Shown here: positions 8,616 through 17,118 of the stretch, piece by piece
Position numbering within the stretch: position 1 is the first letter of the stretch
Layout of the letters: each line of letters starts with the position of its first letter
Source: Acidiphilium acidophilum
GTDB lineage: Bacteria; Pseudomonadota; Alphaproteobacteria; Acetobacterales; Acetobacteraceae
Reading direction: 5' to 3'
Assembly: GCF_033842475.1 (NCBI RefSeq)
Contig: NZ_JAWXYB010000018.1
Coordinates: 1,967,501 to 2,031,500, forward strand
DNA length: 64,000 nucleotides
Notes under the pieces: generated by a model
Told to the model about the DNA's origin: nothing
Database searches by the model: none
Seen by the model: only the letters and a program-made list of their open reading frames with translations
Translations under genes and position numbers: made by a program

Positions 8616-10331
8616 ATGGGCGGCCTGTTCATCACCACCCATCCCGATCCGGTCCAGCGCCGACGCCACGCCGAAACCGCCCGCCCCCATTTCGCCCGCG
8701 CAGGCCTTACCGGCCCAGTCACGCTCGACACCGGCTCCCTCCTGATCGAAGCCTATCCAAAGTATCGTCGGCCCTCCCCGGCTCTCGTTCATCTCGAAGA
8801 TGGCGATTTTGCCATCGCGATCGGAACATTTCTCTTCCAGGGCCATCACAGCACGGAAGCGCTGCGCCGCTACCTCGCCGACCCCGCCGCCAAGCCCGAC
8901 GATTGCCGCGGCGCATACCTGTTGCTGATCAACCGGCAGCGCCGCATCACCCTGCAAGCCGATGCCCACGGCACCTACGAATGCTACCTCGACCACACCC
9001 GAACCCTGTTCAGCACCGCCTTCCTCGCCCTGGCCGCCTGCCTGCCCCGCCGCACCCTGCGCCCCGCCGAATGCCTCGAATACGTGGTCGGCGGCGTCAC
9101 CCTCGGCACCGGCACCCCCCTCGCCGAAATCGACCGTCTCGATCTCGGCGAAACCATCGACTTCGCCGATACCAGCCGCCGTCATATCGTCCGCCCCCGC
9201 CTCGTAGAGCCGGAACGCCCCGCCCCGATCGAGGAACTGATCGAACGCAGCCTCGCCAGCCTGCGTGCCACCATGACCGCTTACGCTGCCGCCTTCGACA
9301 AACGGATCCGCATCAGTTTCTCCGGCGGCTACGACAGCCGACTGCTATTCGCCCTCGCCCGCGATTGCGGTGTCGACCCCGAACTGTTCGTCTACGGTTC
9401 CGCAGCATCGCCGGATGTCCGGCACGCCGCCGCCCTTGCCCGCTCCGAGGGCGCCCGGTTCGAGCATATCGATAAATTGCTGATCCGTCCGGTCACTCTC
9501 GATCTCTTTCCGGAAATGCTCAACGCCAGTTACGAAATGAACGATGCCTTCTCCCAATACTGGATGTTCTGCTCGGATTCCGAAAACTACGCCCGGATCG
9601 ACCGTTGCTCCGGCGACGGCGTGATAATGAATGGCGGTGGCGGCGAAGTCTTCCGCAATTTCTTCAAGTTCCGCGGCCAATCGATGAGCGTTCGCCGCTT
9701 CATCCACGCCTTCCTCAGCAGCTACGATCCCGGTATTCTCCGCCACCCCGGTCTTCGCGCGGCGTACGATGCCAATCTGAGCCGCAAAATCACAGACCTG
9801 TTCGATCTCGCCCGGCCTGTCCTCGATCGCGCGCACGTCCAAAGCCTCTACCCCCACCTGCGCTGCCGGTCCTGGTTCGGACGCGATACCAGTCTCGATC
9901 TCCGCTTCGGTGACCGCGCAACCCCCTACCTCGAACCCACCATAGCCCGCGCCGCGCTCCAAATTCCGCTGGGGTGGAAGCAATTCGGCATCTTTCAGGG
10001 CCGTCTTATCAAGGCATTATCTCCCTCGATCGCGCGGCACATGTCCTCACACGGCTATCCGTTCGACCGCGATCCTCCGTGGCGCGCCCGTCTCGGCGAC
10101 CTTCGCCTGTTCGCCCAACCACTCGCCACCCGGCGACACAATGCGGCATTGAAACAAAAATTCGCGAGATCGAACGAAAGACCAAAGGAGCTATCGAAAA
10201 CCTTCATTGAATCTGTCATGAACATCTCGTGTCCAAACATGTCCTCAATGTTCGATATCTCCAAAATAACAGAGCATGCGCAATATCAGAGAGTTATGAT
10301 CCTCGAATACATGATGCAAAAATTAGATTGA
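8616..10331 (+). CDS. Asparagine-synthetase-like protein lacking the glutaminase cysteine
   Basis: A 571-residue protein with the two-domain layout of AsnB. The N-terminal Ntn-type domain starts MGGLF, so the catalytic Cys2 of glutamine amidotransferases is a glycine and glutaminase activity is not expected. The synthetase domain has the pyrophosphate loop SGGYDSR at residues 236-242, so ATP-dependent acyl-adenylate chemistry is likely retained. Such proteins occur in polysaccharide clusters and in amide-forming peptide maturation. Here the following sulfotransferase and acyltransferase genes suggest modification of a surface glycan. The last 60 codons and the flanks are AT-rich and unlike the rest of the window, suggesting acquired DNA. 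The substrate is unknown. Confidence 0.75.
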   Translation: MGGLFITTHPDPVQRRRHAETARPHFARAGLTGPVTLDTGSLLIEAYPKYRRPSPALVHLEDGDFAIAIGTFLFQGHHSTEALRRYLADPAAKPDDCRGAYLLLINRQRRITLQADAHGTYECYLDHTRTLFSTAFLALAACLPRRTLRPAECLEYVVGGVTLGTGTPLAEIDRLDLGETIDFADTSRRHIVRPRLVEPERPAPIEELIERSLASLRATMTAYAAAFDKRIRISFSGGYDSRLLFALARDCGVDPELFVYGSAASPDVRHAAALARSEGARFEHIDKLLIRPVTLDLFPEMLNASYEMNDAFSQYWMFCSDSENYARIDRCSGDGVIMNGGGGEVFRNFFKFRGQSMSVRRFIHAFLSSYDPGILRHPGLRAAYDANLSRKITDLFDLARPVLDRAHVQSLYPHLRCRSWFGRDTSLDLRFGDRATPYLEPTIARAALQIPLGWKQFGIFQGRLIKALSPSIARHMSSHGYPFDRDPPWRARLGDLRLFAQPLATRRHNAALKQKFARSNERPKELSKTFIESVMNISCPNMSSMFDISKITEHAQYQRVMILEYMMQKLD

Positions 10332-10446
10332 TCAATGAAATTTTATTTTAATTCCATTTATAAATATTCAGCTTCATGATCTTCCCGTCATCCATCGATC
10401 ACGACAGATCATCATCCTGTCAGGCTCGGGGTTGGGATCGTTCATC

Positions 10447-11382
10447 ATGGGCATGATCGGCGCCATCCGCCACCAGATCACCCGCCGCCGTCTCGCCCGG
10501 CCACTCGGCTTCATCCACATCCCCAAAGCCGGCGGCACCGGCATGCTCGCCCATCTCGACGCCACGCTGCGCCCCAAATCCAGCGTCTACTGGCTCGACC
10601 GTTCGCAATTCGGCGCCTTCACCGATTTTTCGAGCATGGACCCCGGCATGGCCGCCGGCGTGATCGACCGCACGCCCGCAACCCCCGCCACTGCCGACAT
10701 CATCGCCGGCCACATCGCGCCCTCGACCCTTCGCGCTCGCTCCCCCGGAGCCCTGCCGGTCACCATCCTCCGCCTGCCCACCGCCCGCCTGCTCTCGCAC
10801 TGGCTCTACTGGCGCGGCTACGACGATGAACGCCTGCGCGCCTTCGGAGCCTGGGGTCAGCATATCGCCCTGTCCCGCCTCGATCTCGCCGAATTCCTCA
10901 GCGCCCCCGCCATTGCCTGCCAGACCGACAATCTGATCCTGCGCATGCTCCTCTGGCCCCATCCCCTCATCCCCGAAGCCGGTTTCATCGACCCCGCGCA
11001 CGATGAAACCCTCCTCGCCGCAGCCCACCAAACCCTCGCCGGCTTCGCCCATGTCGGCGTCGTCGAAAACCCCGATCTCGCGGCGAACCTCGATGCCTGG
11101 CTGAGCCGCACCTACGGCATCTCGATCTGGTCCCGCCTCCGCGCCGCCATCCCCGACCATGCCGAACCCAAACTCAACACCGCCCGCAAACTCGCCCGCC
11201 CGCTGCAAACCCCGCTCGCCGACCAACTCGCCGGCCCCGGCGGCCAACACCTCGCCGCCAGCTCCCGCCTCGACCTCAAACTCTGGCAAACCACCGTCGC
11301 CCGCACCCTGCCGGGCCAATCCCCCGATCCACTCATGATCACCACCTTCGACCGCCTGATCTCCCGCTACAATCAGCTCTGA
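10447..11382 (+). CDS. Sulfotransferase family protein
   Basis: A 311-residue protein. The motif FIHIPKAGGTGM (residues 22-33) is the 5'-phosphosulfate-binding loop of the Sulfotransfer_2 type that uses PAPS to sulfate carbohydrates. The second motif (TILRLPTARLLSHW, about 107-120) fits the 3'-phosphate region in position, with the usual arginine pattern altered. The ATG at 10447 is preferred over a TTG at 10432. It sits between the AsnB-like gene and an acyltransferase gene, all on the plus strand, so it is probably part of a glycan-tailoring operon. The acceptor is unknown. Confidence 0.75.
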   Translation: MGMIGAIRHQITRRRLARPLGFIHIPKAGGTGMLAHLDATLRPKSSVYWLDRSQFGAFTDFSSMDPGMAAGVIDRTPATPATADIIAGHIAPSTLRARSPGALPVTILRLPTARLLSHWLYWRGYDDERLRAFGAWGQHIALSRLDLAEFLSAPAIACQTDNLILRMLLWPHPLIPEAGFIDPAHDETLLAAAHQTLAGFAHVGVVENPDLAANLDAWLSRTYGISIWSRLRAAIPDHAEPKLNTARKLARPLQTPLADQLAGPGGQHLAASSRLDLKLWQTTVARTLPGQSPDPLMITTFDRLISRYNQL

Positions 11383-11403
11383 ACCCCAGCCCAGCCGATC
11401 AGC

Positions 11404-12474
11404 ATGAACAAACCGACCTCGATCTATCTCGATCTCGTCCGCTTCACCGCAGCCGTCACCGTGTTCTTCGGTCACGTATCCGGCAGTCGTCTCACCGGCG
11501 GATTGTTCTGGCAGATGGGGCCTTACGGTCCCGAAGCCGTCGACGTCTTTTTCGTTCTGTCGGGCTTCGTCATCGCCTACGTCTACGATACGCGTGAACA
11601 CAGCCTCACCGACTACGCGGTCAGCCGCTTCGCACGTATCTACTCCGTCGCGATTCCCGCCCTGATCGTTACCTTCATCCTCGATGCGATCGGACGCATC
11701 ACAAGCCCTGGCCTCTACAGCGAATCATGGCACTATGTCTGGCACGGCAGAATTTCCCAGATCCTGCATGCCGTCACCTTCACCAACCAGATCTGGCTCA
11801 ACAATCTCCCGCCCGGATCGGATTTTCCGTTCTGGTCGCTCGGCTTCGAGGTCTGGTATTACGTGATATTCGGCGTGGCGATGTTCACCGCGAAATCATG
11901 GCGTATTCCGGCAGTCCTGTCGGTCCTGCTGATCATGGGCCCCAAAGTCGCGGCGATGTTCCCGATCTGGCTGATGGGCGTCGCAGCCTATCATCTCTGC
12001 AAACGAATCGAATTTTCCGTCCGGCTCGGCGCGACCCTGTGCCTCGGCGCCATCGCCGCCTGGATCGCCTATGAAGTCTATGTCCGGCATTCCGGTCGTC
12101 CGATCGGCCCGAACTGGATCGGTCGCCCGCCGATCATCCAGGATTACATCATCGGAACTCTGTTCACGATCCACCTGATCGGCTTTCGAACCATTTCCCA
12201 CATCCCGGGCCCGCTCCTGCTCCGCCTCGCCGGCCCGATCCGCTGGATCGCCGGTGCAACCCTGACACTCTATCTTTTCCACCTGCCGCTCGCCCAGTTC
12301 ATCGCCGCCGAATCGCCCTGGTCCTCCCACACATGGCAAACCCGTACGATGGTCTATCTCAGCGTCCCGGTGCTCGTGTTCATCATCGCGCACTTCACCG
12401 AGCGTCGAAAAGACATCTGGCGTCATGGCTTCCAGACCCTGTTCGCACGTTTCCAACGCCCGGTCGCCCTGTGA
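11404..12474 (+). CDS. Membrane acyltransferase (acyltransferase 3 family)
   Basis: A 356-residue integral membrane protein of the Acyl_transf_3 family, with about ten hydrophobic segments. The family's conserved histidine is His24 in FFGHVSG. The signature DVFFVLSGFVI is at residues 47-57, and the arginine motif SRFARIYSVAIPAL follows. These enzymes O-acetylate or acylate sugars of exopolysaccharide, O-antigen or other glycans at the cytoplasmic membrane. It starts 22 bases after the sulfotransferase gene. It overlaps the following PssD-like remnant by four bases (GTGA), which implies they were once one operon. Confidence 0.85.
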   Translation: MNKPTSIYLDLVRFTAAVTVFFGHVSGSRLTGGLFWQMGPYGPEAVDVFFVLSGFVIAYVYDTREHSLTDYAVSRFARIYSVAIPALIVTFILDAIGRITSPGLYSESWHYVWHGRISQILHAVTFTNQIWLNNLPPGSDFPFWSLGFEVWYYVIFGVAMFTAKSWRIPAVLSVLLIMGPKVAAMFPIWLMGVAAYHLCKRIEFSVRLGATLCLGAIAAWIAYEVYVRHSGRPIGPNWIGRPPIIQDYIIGTLFTIHLIGFRTISHIPGPLLLRLAGPIRWIAGATLTLYLFHLPLAQFIAAESPWSSHTWQTRTMVYLSVPVLVFIIAHFTERRKDIWRHGFQTLFARFQRPVAL

Positions 12475-12650
12475 GCCGCGCCGTGGCATACGTGCGCATG
12501 CCCCCCACCCGGAAACCCTCCGCCCTCGTCATCCTCTCCGGCGGCGGATTCACCTTTGAGACCAAATGCCTGCTCGCGTCCATCGGCGGGGATTTCCGTT
12601 TCGTCTATCTCGCAACCGAATACTGGGGCACCCTCGGAACCATCCTGTGA
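12471..12650 (+). pseudogene. Remnant of a PssD/Alg14-type glycosyltransferase subunit
   Basis: A 59-residue frame begins with GTG overlapping the acyltransferase stop. It contains a Rossmann-like start (ALVILSGGGFTFETKCLL, then FRFVYLATEYWG) resembling the N-terminus of PssD/Alg14-like proteins. The family is normally about 150 residues or more, so most of the domain is missing. The frame ends directly at the start of a second remnant that looks like the partner subunit. The similarity is judged by eye. A short real protein is possible but less likely. Confidence 0.5.
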
Positions 12651-12727
12651 TCCTCGTGACGACCGGCACAACCATGCCCTTCGATGAACTCCTCATCGAA
12701 ATCAACCGGCATTCCCCGCGCTGGTGA
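12647..12727 (+). pseudogene. Remnant of a PssE/Alg13-type glycosyltransferase subunit
   Basis: A 26-residue frame starts GTG at 12647, overlapping the previous stop. It reads VILVTTGTTMPFDELLIEI, the typical N-terminus of PssE/Alg13 proteins (a VTVGTxxFDxL pattern). It is cut by a stop at 12725-12727, whereas intact members have about 160 residues. The PssD-PssE order with overlapping start is preserved although both genes are reduced to their first codons. Confidence 0.5.
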
Positions 12728-12768
12728 CGTCATTCGGAGGGTGATCGGTTGAGGAAGGCCAGGGAAGC

Positions 12769-12822
12769 GGTTCTTTTTTGCAAAAACGAACCAAAAAACT
12801 CTCTTGAATCTAGGCCCGTGCC
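12769..12822 (+). repeat. Palindromic intergenic repeat, copy C
   Basis: GGTTCTTTTTTG (12769-12780) pairs with CAAAAACGAACC (12781-12792) with one mismatch. The family flank AAAAAACTCTCTTGAATCTAGG and CCGTGCC follows. It faces copy D, about 30 bases downstream, and marks the right edge of the accessory island. Confidence 0.75.
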
Positions 12823-12852
12823 GGTGAAAACGCCCGTGCCCCAGAGGAGCGA

Positions 12853-12885
12853 AAGTTTTTGTGCACCTTTTTTCAAAAAAGTAGC
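12853..12885 (-). repeat. Palindromic intergenic repeat, copy D (degenerate)
   Basis: On the minus strand GGCTACTTTTTTG-AAAAAAGGTGC is followed by ACAAAAACTTT. It is an imperfect member of the same family as copy C, in the opposite orientation. A run of eleven C (12913-12923) follows on the plus strand. Confidence 0.55.
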
Positions 12886-12941
12886 CCTTCTTCCCTTCAC
12901 TCCGCTTTCTCACCCCCCCCCCCATGTGATTATTAGCCTGC

Positions 12942-13348
12942 GTGTCCAGCACCGCGCCACCTCACCCCATTGATGCCGCCGCTGTCATCGGCAAGCTTAT
13001 CCAGATCCTTCAGGATCTTCTGGCCGTCCTCGCGCACAAGCATCCCGGGCTGAACTTCGCCTGCCGGCACCTCGATTCCTTCATCACCCAACTCGCCGAC
13101 CTCACCTTCCCGCGCCCGTCCGAGCCGATCGCGCCCGTGCGGACGCTGATCTGCACCGCAGCATCACCTCCGACGCGCGCCATCCGACCCGTGCGACGGC
13201 GGAATCGTCCCTGCGCCGCGCCCGGCGCAAGCGCGATCCCGCCACGCTGCCTCACATCCCCATCATTCGCCCCCTGGCATCAGCCGCCAATCGGCCCTCC
13301 GCCGAAAAATTCCCCGACACAAGCCAGCGAACACGCACGCCCATATAG
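12942..13348 (+). pseudogene. Unrecognised, possibly frameshifted small gene
   Basis: From a GTG at 12942 the frame encodes a coherent stretch (DAAAVIGKLIQILQDLLAVL, then a HKHPGLNF segment) predicted to be helical. After about residue 55 it turns into low-complexity Pro/Arg-rich sequence. Another frame becomes protein-like from about 13110 (DLHRSITSDARHPTRAT...) and stops at 13346-13348. A single frameshift near 13110 would join them. No family was recognised and no good ribosome binding site is visible. The rest of 12728-13457 holds repeats C and D and nothing else I could identify. Confidence 0.25.
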
Positions 13349-13457
13349 TTACGATATCATAACAATATCCGGCCAGTCCCGCCCGGACCGCCAGCAGGAC
13401 ACAGGCCTGCACCGAAGCATCTGGAAATCATGGCACCATACCTGCCATTGGTGGCCG

Positions 13458-14666
13458 ATGGAGAGCGAACCCCACATCACGCGCGGCACCGCCGCGTTCC
13501 GGCGCACCAATCTTGCGATGTTCGCGGCAGGATTCGCGACCTTCGCCCTGATGTACTGCGTCCAGCCGCTGCTGCCGGTCTTCGCCACCGATTTCCACGT
13601 CTCGCCGCTCGTCTCAAGTTTCGCCCTGTCGCTCACCACCTTCACCCTCGCCGGCGCGCTGCTGATCGCCAGTGCGCTCTCCGAGGTCTGGGGCCGCAAG
13701 CCGATGATGGTCGCCTCGATCCTCGGTGCGGCGGTCCTCACCATGATCTCGGCGGCAATCCCGCACTGGGGGTGGTTCCTGGTCATGCGCGCCGCGATCG
13801 GGCTGGCCCTCTCCGGCCTCCCGGCAGTGGCGATGGGATATCTGGCGGAGGAAATCGACCCGAAATCGATCGGCCTTGCCATGGGATTATATGTCGGCGG
13901 CAGCGGCTTCGGCGGCATGACCGGGCGGCTGCTCACGGGAATTCTCGCGGATGGCTTCGGCTGGCGCCGGGCCACCGCCACGATCGGCGTGGTCGGGCTG
14001 GTCTCGGGCCTGATCTTCCTGCGCAGCCTGCCGCCCTCGCGTCATTTCACCCGCCGCAGCTTCGCCCTCGGCTCCCTGGCCCGCGCCTACCGCGCCCATC
14101 TGGCCGATCCCGCCCTGCGCCTTCTGTTCGCGGAAGCCTTCCTCATCATGGGCGGGTTCGTCACCGTTTATAACTACATCACCTTCCGCCTGCTCGCCCC
14201 GCCGTTCAACCTGTCGCAGACCCTCGTGGGGCTGATTTTCGCGGTCTATCTCGTCGGCGTCGCAAGCTCGGCATGGATGGGCCACCTCGCCAGCCGCTTC
14301 GGCCGGTCGCGTATGCTGCCGCTCGGGATCGCGATCGAACTGACCGGCGCGGTGGTCACGCTGTCGGGCTCGCTCCCGCTCATCGTGCTGGGCATAGCAT
14401 TGGTCACCTTCGGCTTTTTCGCGAGCCACTCGGTCGCCAGTTCATGGGTCGGTGCCCAGGCCAAAGGTGCGAGGGCACAGGCCGCGGCCCTCTATCTGTT
14501 CCTCTATTACATGGGGTCGAGCGTCACCGGCTCGGTCGGCGGCCTCGCCTGGAGCGCAGGCGGCTGGGTCGGCGTGGTCGGCATGATCGTGATCCTGCTG
14601 GCAATCGGTCTGGTGCTCGCCCGGCGCCTGGCAAACTTGCCATCCGCCGCGCCGGGGATCATTTAA
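13458..14666 (+). CDS. MFS transporter (YnfM/AraJ-like)
   Basis: A 402-residue major facilitator protein with twelve predicted membrane segments. The loop between helices 2 and 3 reads SEVWGRKPMMV, and the second half contains the related HLASRFGRSRML. Both match the MFS DRxGRR-type motif. The start of the membrane domain (FATFALMYCVQPLLPVFATDF) resembles the YnfM/drug:H+ antiporter group, for which drug or metabolite export is inferred. The ATG at 13458 gives a normal cytoplasmic N-terminus, while the same frame further upstream looks non-coding. The gene is followed 37 bases later by map. Confidence 0.85.
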   Translation: MESEPHITRGTAAFRRTNLAMFAAGFATFALMYCVQPLLPVFATDFHVSPLVSSFALSLTTFTLAGALLIASALSEVWGRKPMMVASILGAAVLTMISAAIPHWGWFLVMRAAIGLALSGLPAVAMGYLAEEIDPKSIGLAMGLYVGGSGFGGMTGRLLTGILADGFGWRRATATIGVVGLVSGLIFLRSLPPSRHFTRRSFALGSLARAYRAHLADPALRLLFAEAFLIMGGFVTVYNYITFRLLAPPFNLSQTLVGLIFAVYLVGVASSAWMGHLASRFGRSRMLPLGIAIELTGAVVTLSGSLPLIVLGIALVTFGFFASHSVASSWVGAQAKGARAQAAALYLFLYYMGSSVTGSVGGLAWSAGGWVGVVGMIVILLAIGLVLARRLANLPSAAPGII

Positions 14667-14703
14667 GCATCATGGCATACGTGGCACGACGGGAGAGCAG
14701 GTG

Positions 14704-15498
14704 ATGGACGGCGCGGCCGAAGATCGGCAGATCACAATTCATACCAAGGCGGATTTCGCCCCGATGCGCGAAGCCGGCGCACTTGCCGCCGAGGTGCTCG
14801 ACATGATCGGCCCGCACGTCCGCCCCGGCATCACCACGGGCGAACTCGACACGATCTGCCATGAATATATCCTCGCCCACAACGCGATCCCGGCACCGCT
14901 GAATTATCGCGGCTTTCCGAAATCGACCTGCATTTCGATCAACCACGTGGTCTGCCACGGCATCCCCGGCGACCGCGCATTGATGGACGGCGATGTTCTG
15001 AACATCGACATCACCGTGATCCTGAACGGCTGGCACGGCGATTCCAGCCGCATGTACGTCGCCGGCACGGCCTCGACCAAGGCAAAGCGCCTGATCGACG
15101 TGACCTACGAATCCCTGTTGCGCGGCATCGCGGCGGCCAAACCGGGCAACCGCTTCGGCGATATCGGCCACGCGATCCAGACCTATGTGGAATCCCAGCG
15201 CTTCACGGTCGTGCGCGATTTCTGCGGCCACGGCATCGGCCAGCGTTTCCACGCCGCCCCCAACGTGCTGCATTTCGGCCGCAAGGGCGACGGACCTTTG
15301 CTGCGCCCCGGCATGTTCTTCACCATCGAACCCATGGTCAACGCCGGTCGCCCCGAGGTCAAGATCCTCGACGATGGCTGGACCGCAGTCACCCGCGACC
15401 GCAGCCTCTCGGCCCAGTTCGAGCACATGATCGGCATCACCGAAACCGGCTGCGAAGTCTTCACCCTCGCCGCCGGTGAACGTATCCCCACGACCTGA
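14704..15498 (+). CDS. map: Type I methionine aminopeptidase
   Basis: A 264-residue cytoplasmic metallopeptidase that removes the initiator methionine from nascent proteins. Visible active-site features are His85 in NHVVCHGIPGD, the metal ligands Asp102 (NIDITV) and Asp113 (WHGDSSR), His in FCGHGIG (about 177), Glu in FFTIEPM (about 209) and Glu in QFEHMIG (about 241). Length is normal. The ATG at 14704 is preceded by GGGAG at a good distance. A GTG directly before it is the alternative start. radC follows after 39 bases. Confidence 0.95.
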   Translation: MDGAAEDRQITIHTKADFAPMREAGALAAEVLDMIGPHVRPGITTGELDTICHEYILAHNAIPAPLNYRGFPKSTCISINHVVCHGIPGDRALMDGDVLNIDITVILNGWHGDSSRMYVAGTASTKAKRLIDVTYESLLRGIAAAKPGNRFGDIGHAIQTYVESQRFTVVRDFCGHGIGQRFHAAPNVLHFGRKGDGPLLRPGMFFTIEPMVNAGRPEVKILDDGWTAVTRDRSLSAQFEHMIGITETGCEVFTLAAGERIPTT

Positions 15499-15537
15499 TC
15501 GCTTTCCAAACCACACCGAATATGACAATCTTGGCGT

Positions 15538-16296
15538 GTGGCAAAAGCAGACAAAACACGTAAACCGGGAGACATCCAGCTCGATCTGGGCCCCGAACCC
15601 GCCATCGAACCTCACCCCCCGGAGGTTCACGGCGCGGAGGGACATCGCGCCCGGCTGCGCACCCGGCTGCTGAAAGCCGGGCCGGAGTCTCTGGCCGATC
15701 ACGAAGTGCTCGAAATGATGCTCTTCCTCGCCCTTCCCCGGCGCGACACCAAGCCGATCGCCCGCGCTCTGGTGACGCGCTTCGGCTCCTACGCCCAGGC
15801 GATCGCCGCACCGGTCGCCGAACTCCTGACCGTCGAGGGCCTCGGCGAATCCGGTGCCGCCGCCCTGAAAATCGTCCAGGCCGCCGCCCTCCGCCTGGTC
15901 AAAGCCGAGGTGATCTATCGCCCGGTCCTCAATCACTGGGACCGGCTGATCGAATACCTTACCGCCGTCCTCGCCCGCGAGCGGATCGAGCAGACCCGGG
16001 TGCTCTTCCTTGACCATCGCAACCGCCTGATCGCCGATGAGGTCCAGTCGAGCGGCACCGTGAACCACACCCCGGTCTATCCGCGCGAACTGGTCAAACG
16101 CGCCCTCGAACATCACGCCACCGCGATCATCCTGGTCCATAACCACCCGAGCGGCGATCCCACCCCCTCGCAGGAGGACATCGCAATGACCCGCGAAATC
16201 AAGCAGGCTGCCAGCACCCTGTCGATCGTGCTGCACGACCACGTGATCATCGGCAACGGCAAATGGGTCAGCCTCAAAAGGCTCGGCCTGCTATGA
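15538..16296 (+). CDS. radC: RadC family JAB-domain protein
   Basis: A 252-residue protein with an N-terminal helix-hairpin-helix region (about 35-115) and a C-terminal JAB/MPN metalloprotease-like domain. The JAMM zinc motif is HNHPSGDPTPSQED (about residues 202-215), with the upstream glutamate in the strand before it. RadC was named for DNA repair, but its biochemical role is unsettled. The GTG at 15538 is the apparent start. The stop overlaps the 3' end of the convergent methyltransferase gene by six bases. Confidence 0.92.
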   Translation: MAKADKTRKPGDIQLDLGPEPAIEPHPPEVHGAEGHRARLRTRLLKAGPESLADHEVLEMMLFLALPRRDTKPIARALVTRFGSYAQAIAAPVAELLTVEGLGESGAAALKIVQAAALRLVKAEVIYRPVLNHWDRLIEYLTAVLARERIEQTRVLFLDHRNRLIADEVQSSGTVNHTPVYPRELVKRALEHHATAIILVHNHPSGDPTPSQEDIAMTREIKQAASTLSIVLHDHVIIGNGKWVSLKRLGLL

Positions 16297-17058
16297 ACCC
16301 CAGCCGGTCAGGATACCGAGATGCAGCGCCACAAGCAGCCGCCCGCCGCTCATCATCGAAGCCAGCGCCATCGGCACCATCTCGCGCGGCGGAATCGTCC
16401 GCGACCGCGCGATGGTCGCATTGGTCTCCCCGGCATCGCGCAGATCGCACAGCAGGGCCATCGGGTTGGCATACTCGAACTCCACGATCTCCCGTTCCGC
16501 GACCGGCAGCGCGAATCCCGCCCGTTGCAGCAGCCCCGCGCAATCGGATAATTCGGGAAACGGCGACACCCGCGGCGCGGCACCGCCGGTCAGCGCCGCC
16601 TCCGCCTCGATCAGCGCTGCCCGCAGATTACCCAGCGTCCCCAGCAACGGCAGGCTGGCGATGAACAACCCCTCCGGCGTCAGCGCCCGGCGCAACTGGA
16701 TCAGCGCCCCCGGCAGATCGTTGACCCAATGCAGCGACAGATGCGCCACGATCAGATCGAATCGCGCCGCCCCGAACGGCAGAAACTCCTCATCCGCCAC
16801 GATCGCGGGTCCACCCGCCACCGCCGCCATGGCCGGGGCGAGATCGGTCGATATCACCTCAATCCCCCGCGCGGCCAGCAACGGCGCCACCACCCCCCGC
16901 CCGCCGATTTCCAGAGCGCGCGTGAAGTGCCGGCCCGTATCATCGAGCCGGTCGAGCACGCGAACGGCGAGATCCTCAAGCACCGGCGCGACCGCCCCCC
17001 GCCGCGCCGCCGCCCGGGTCCGATGCGCCGCCACCGCCGCACGATCGAACATCATCAT
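16291..17058 (-). CDS. SAM-dependent methyltransferase (BioC/NDUFAF5-like)
   Basis: A 255-residue class I methyltransferase. Motif I is ALEIGGRGVVAPLL (about 48-61), with the post-motif acidic residue in VISTDLAPAM. FDLIVAHLSLHWVNDLPGAL is typical of the BioC and NDUFAF5 group, which acts in biotin synthesis or complex I assembly. The N-terminal MMMFDRAAVAAHRTRAA matches the alphaproteobacterial NDUFAF5-like subgroup. The start is one of three adjacent ATGs (17058, 17055, 17052). It is convergent with radC and divergent from comF. No bio genes are nearby, so complex I-related or unassigned methylation is as likely as biotin synthesis. Confidence 0.8.
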   Translation of the reverse strand: MMMFDRAAVAAHRTRAAARRGAVAPVLEDLAVRVLDRLDDTGRHFTRALEIGGRGVVAPLLAARGIEVISTDLAPAMAAVAGGPAIVADEEFLPFGAARFDLIVAHLSLHWVNDLPGALIQLRRALTPEGLFIASLPLLGTLGNLRAALIEAEAALTGGAAPRVSPFPELSDCAGLLQRAGFALPVAEREIVEFEYANPMALLCDLRDAGETNATIARSRTIPPREMVPMALASMMSGGRLLVALHLGILTGWGS

Positions 17059-17118
17059 ACCCTGCCCGCTCATCATCATGGTTGTGCCGCAGCAGATCAT
17101 TCGGGGATACCCCCGGCG

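Noticed and set aside
8541-10331. A lasso peptide cluster formed by the tiny ORF and the AsnB-like protein
   Set aside because: The peptide has no leader with the usual penultimate Thr, and no B protein (peptidase/RRE) or exporter is present. The neighbours are glycan-modifying enzymes.
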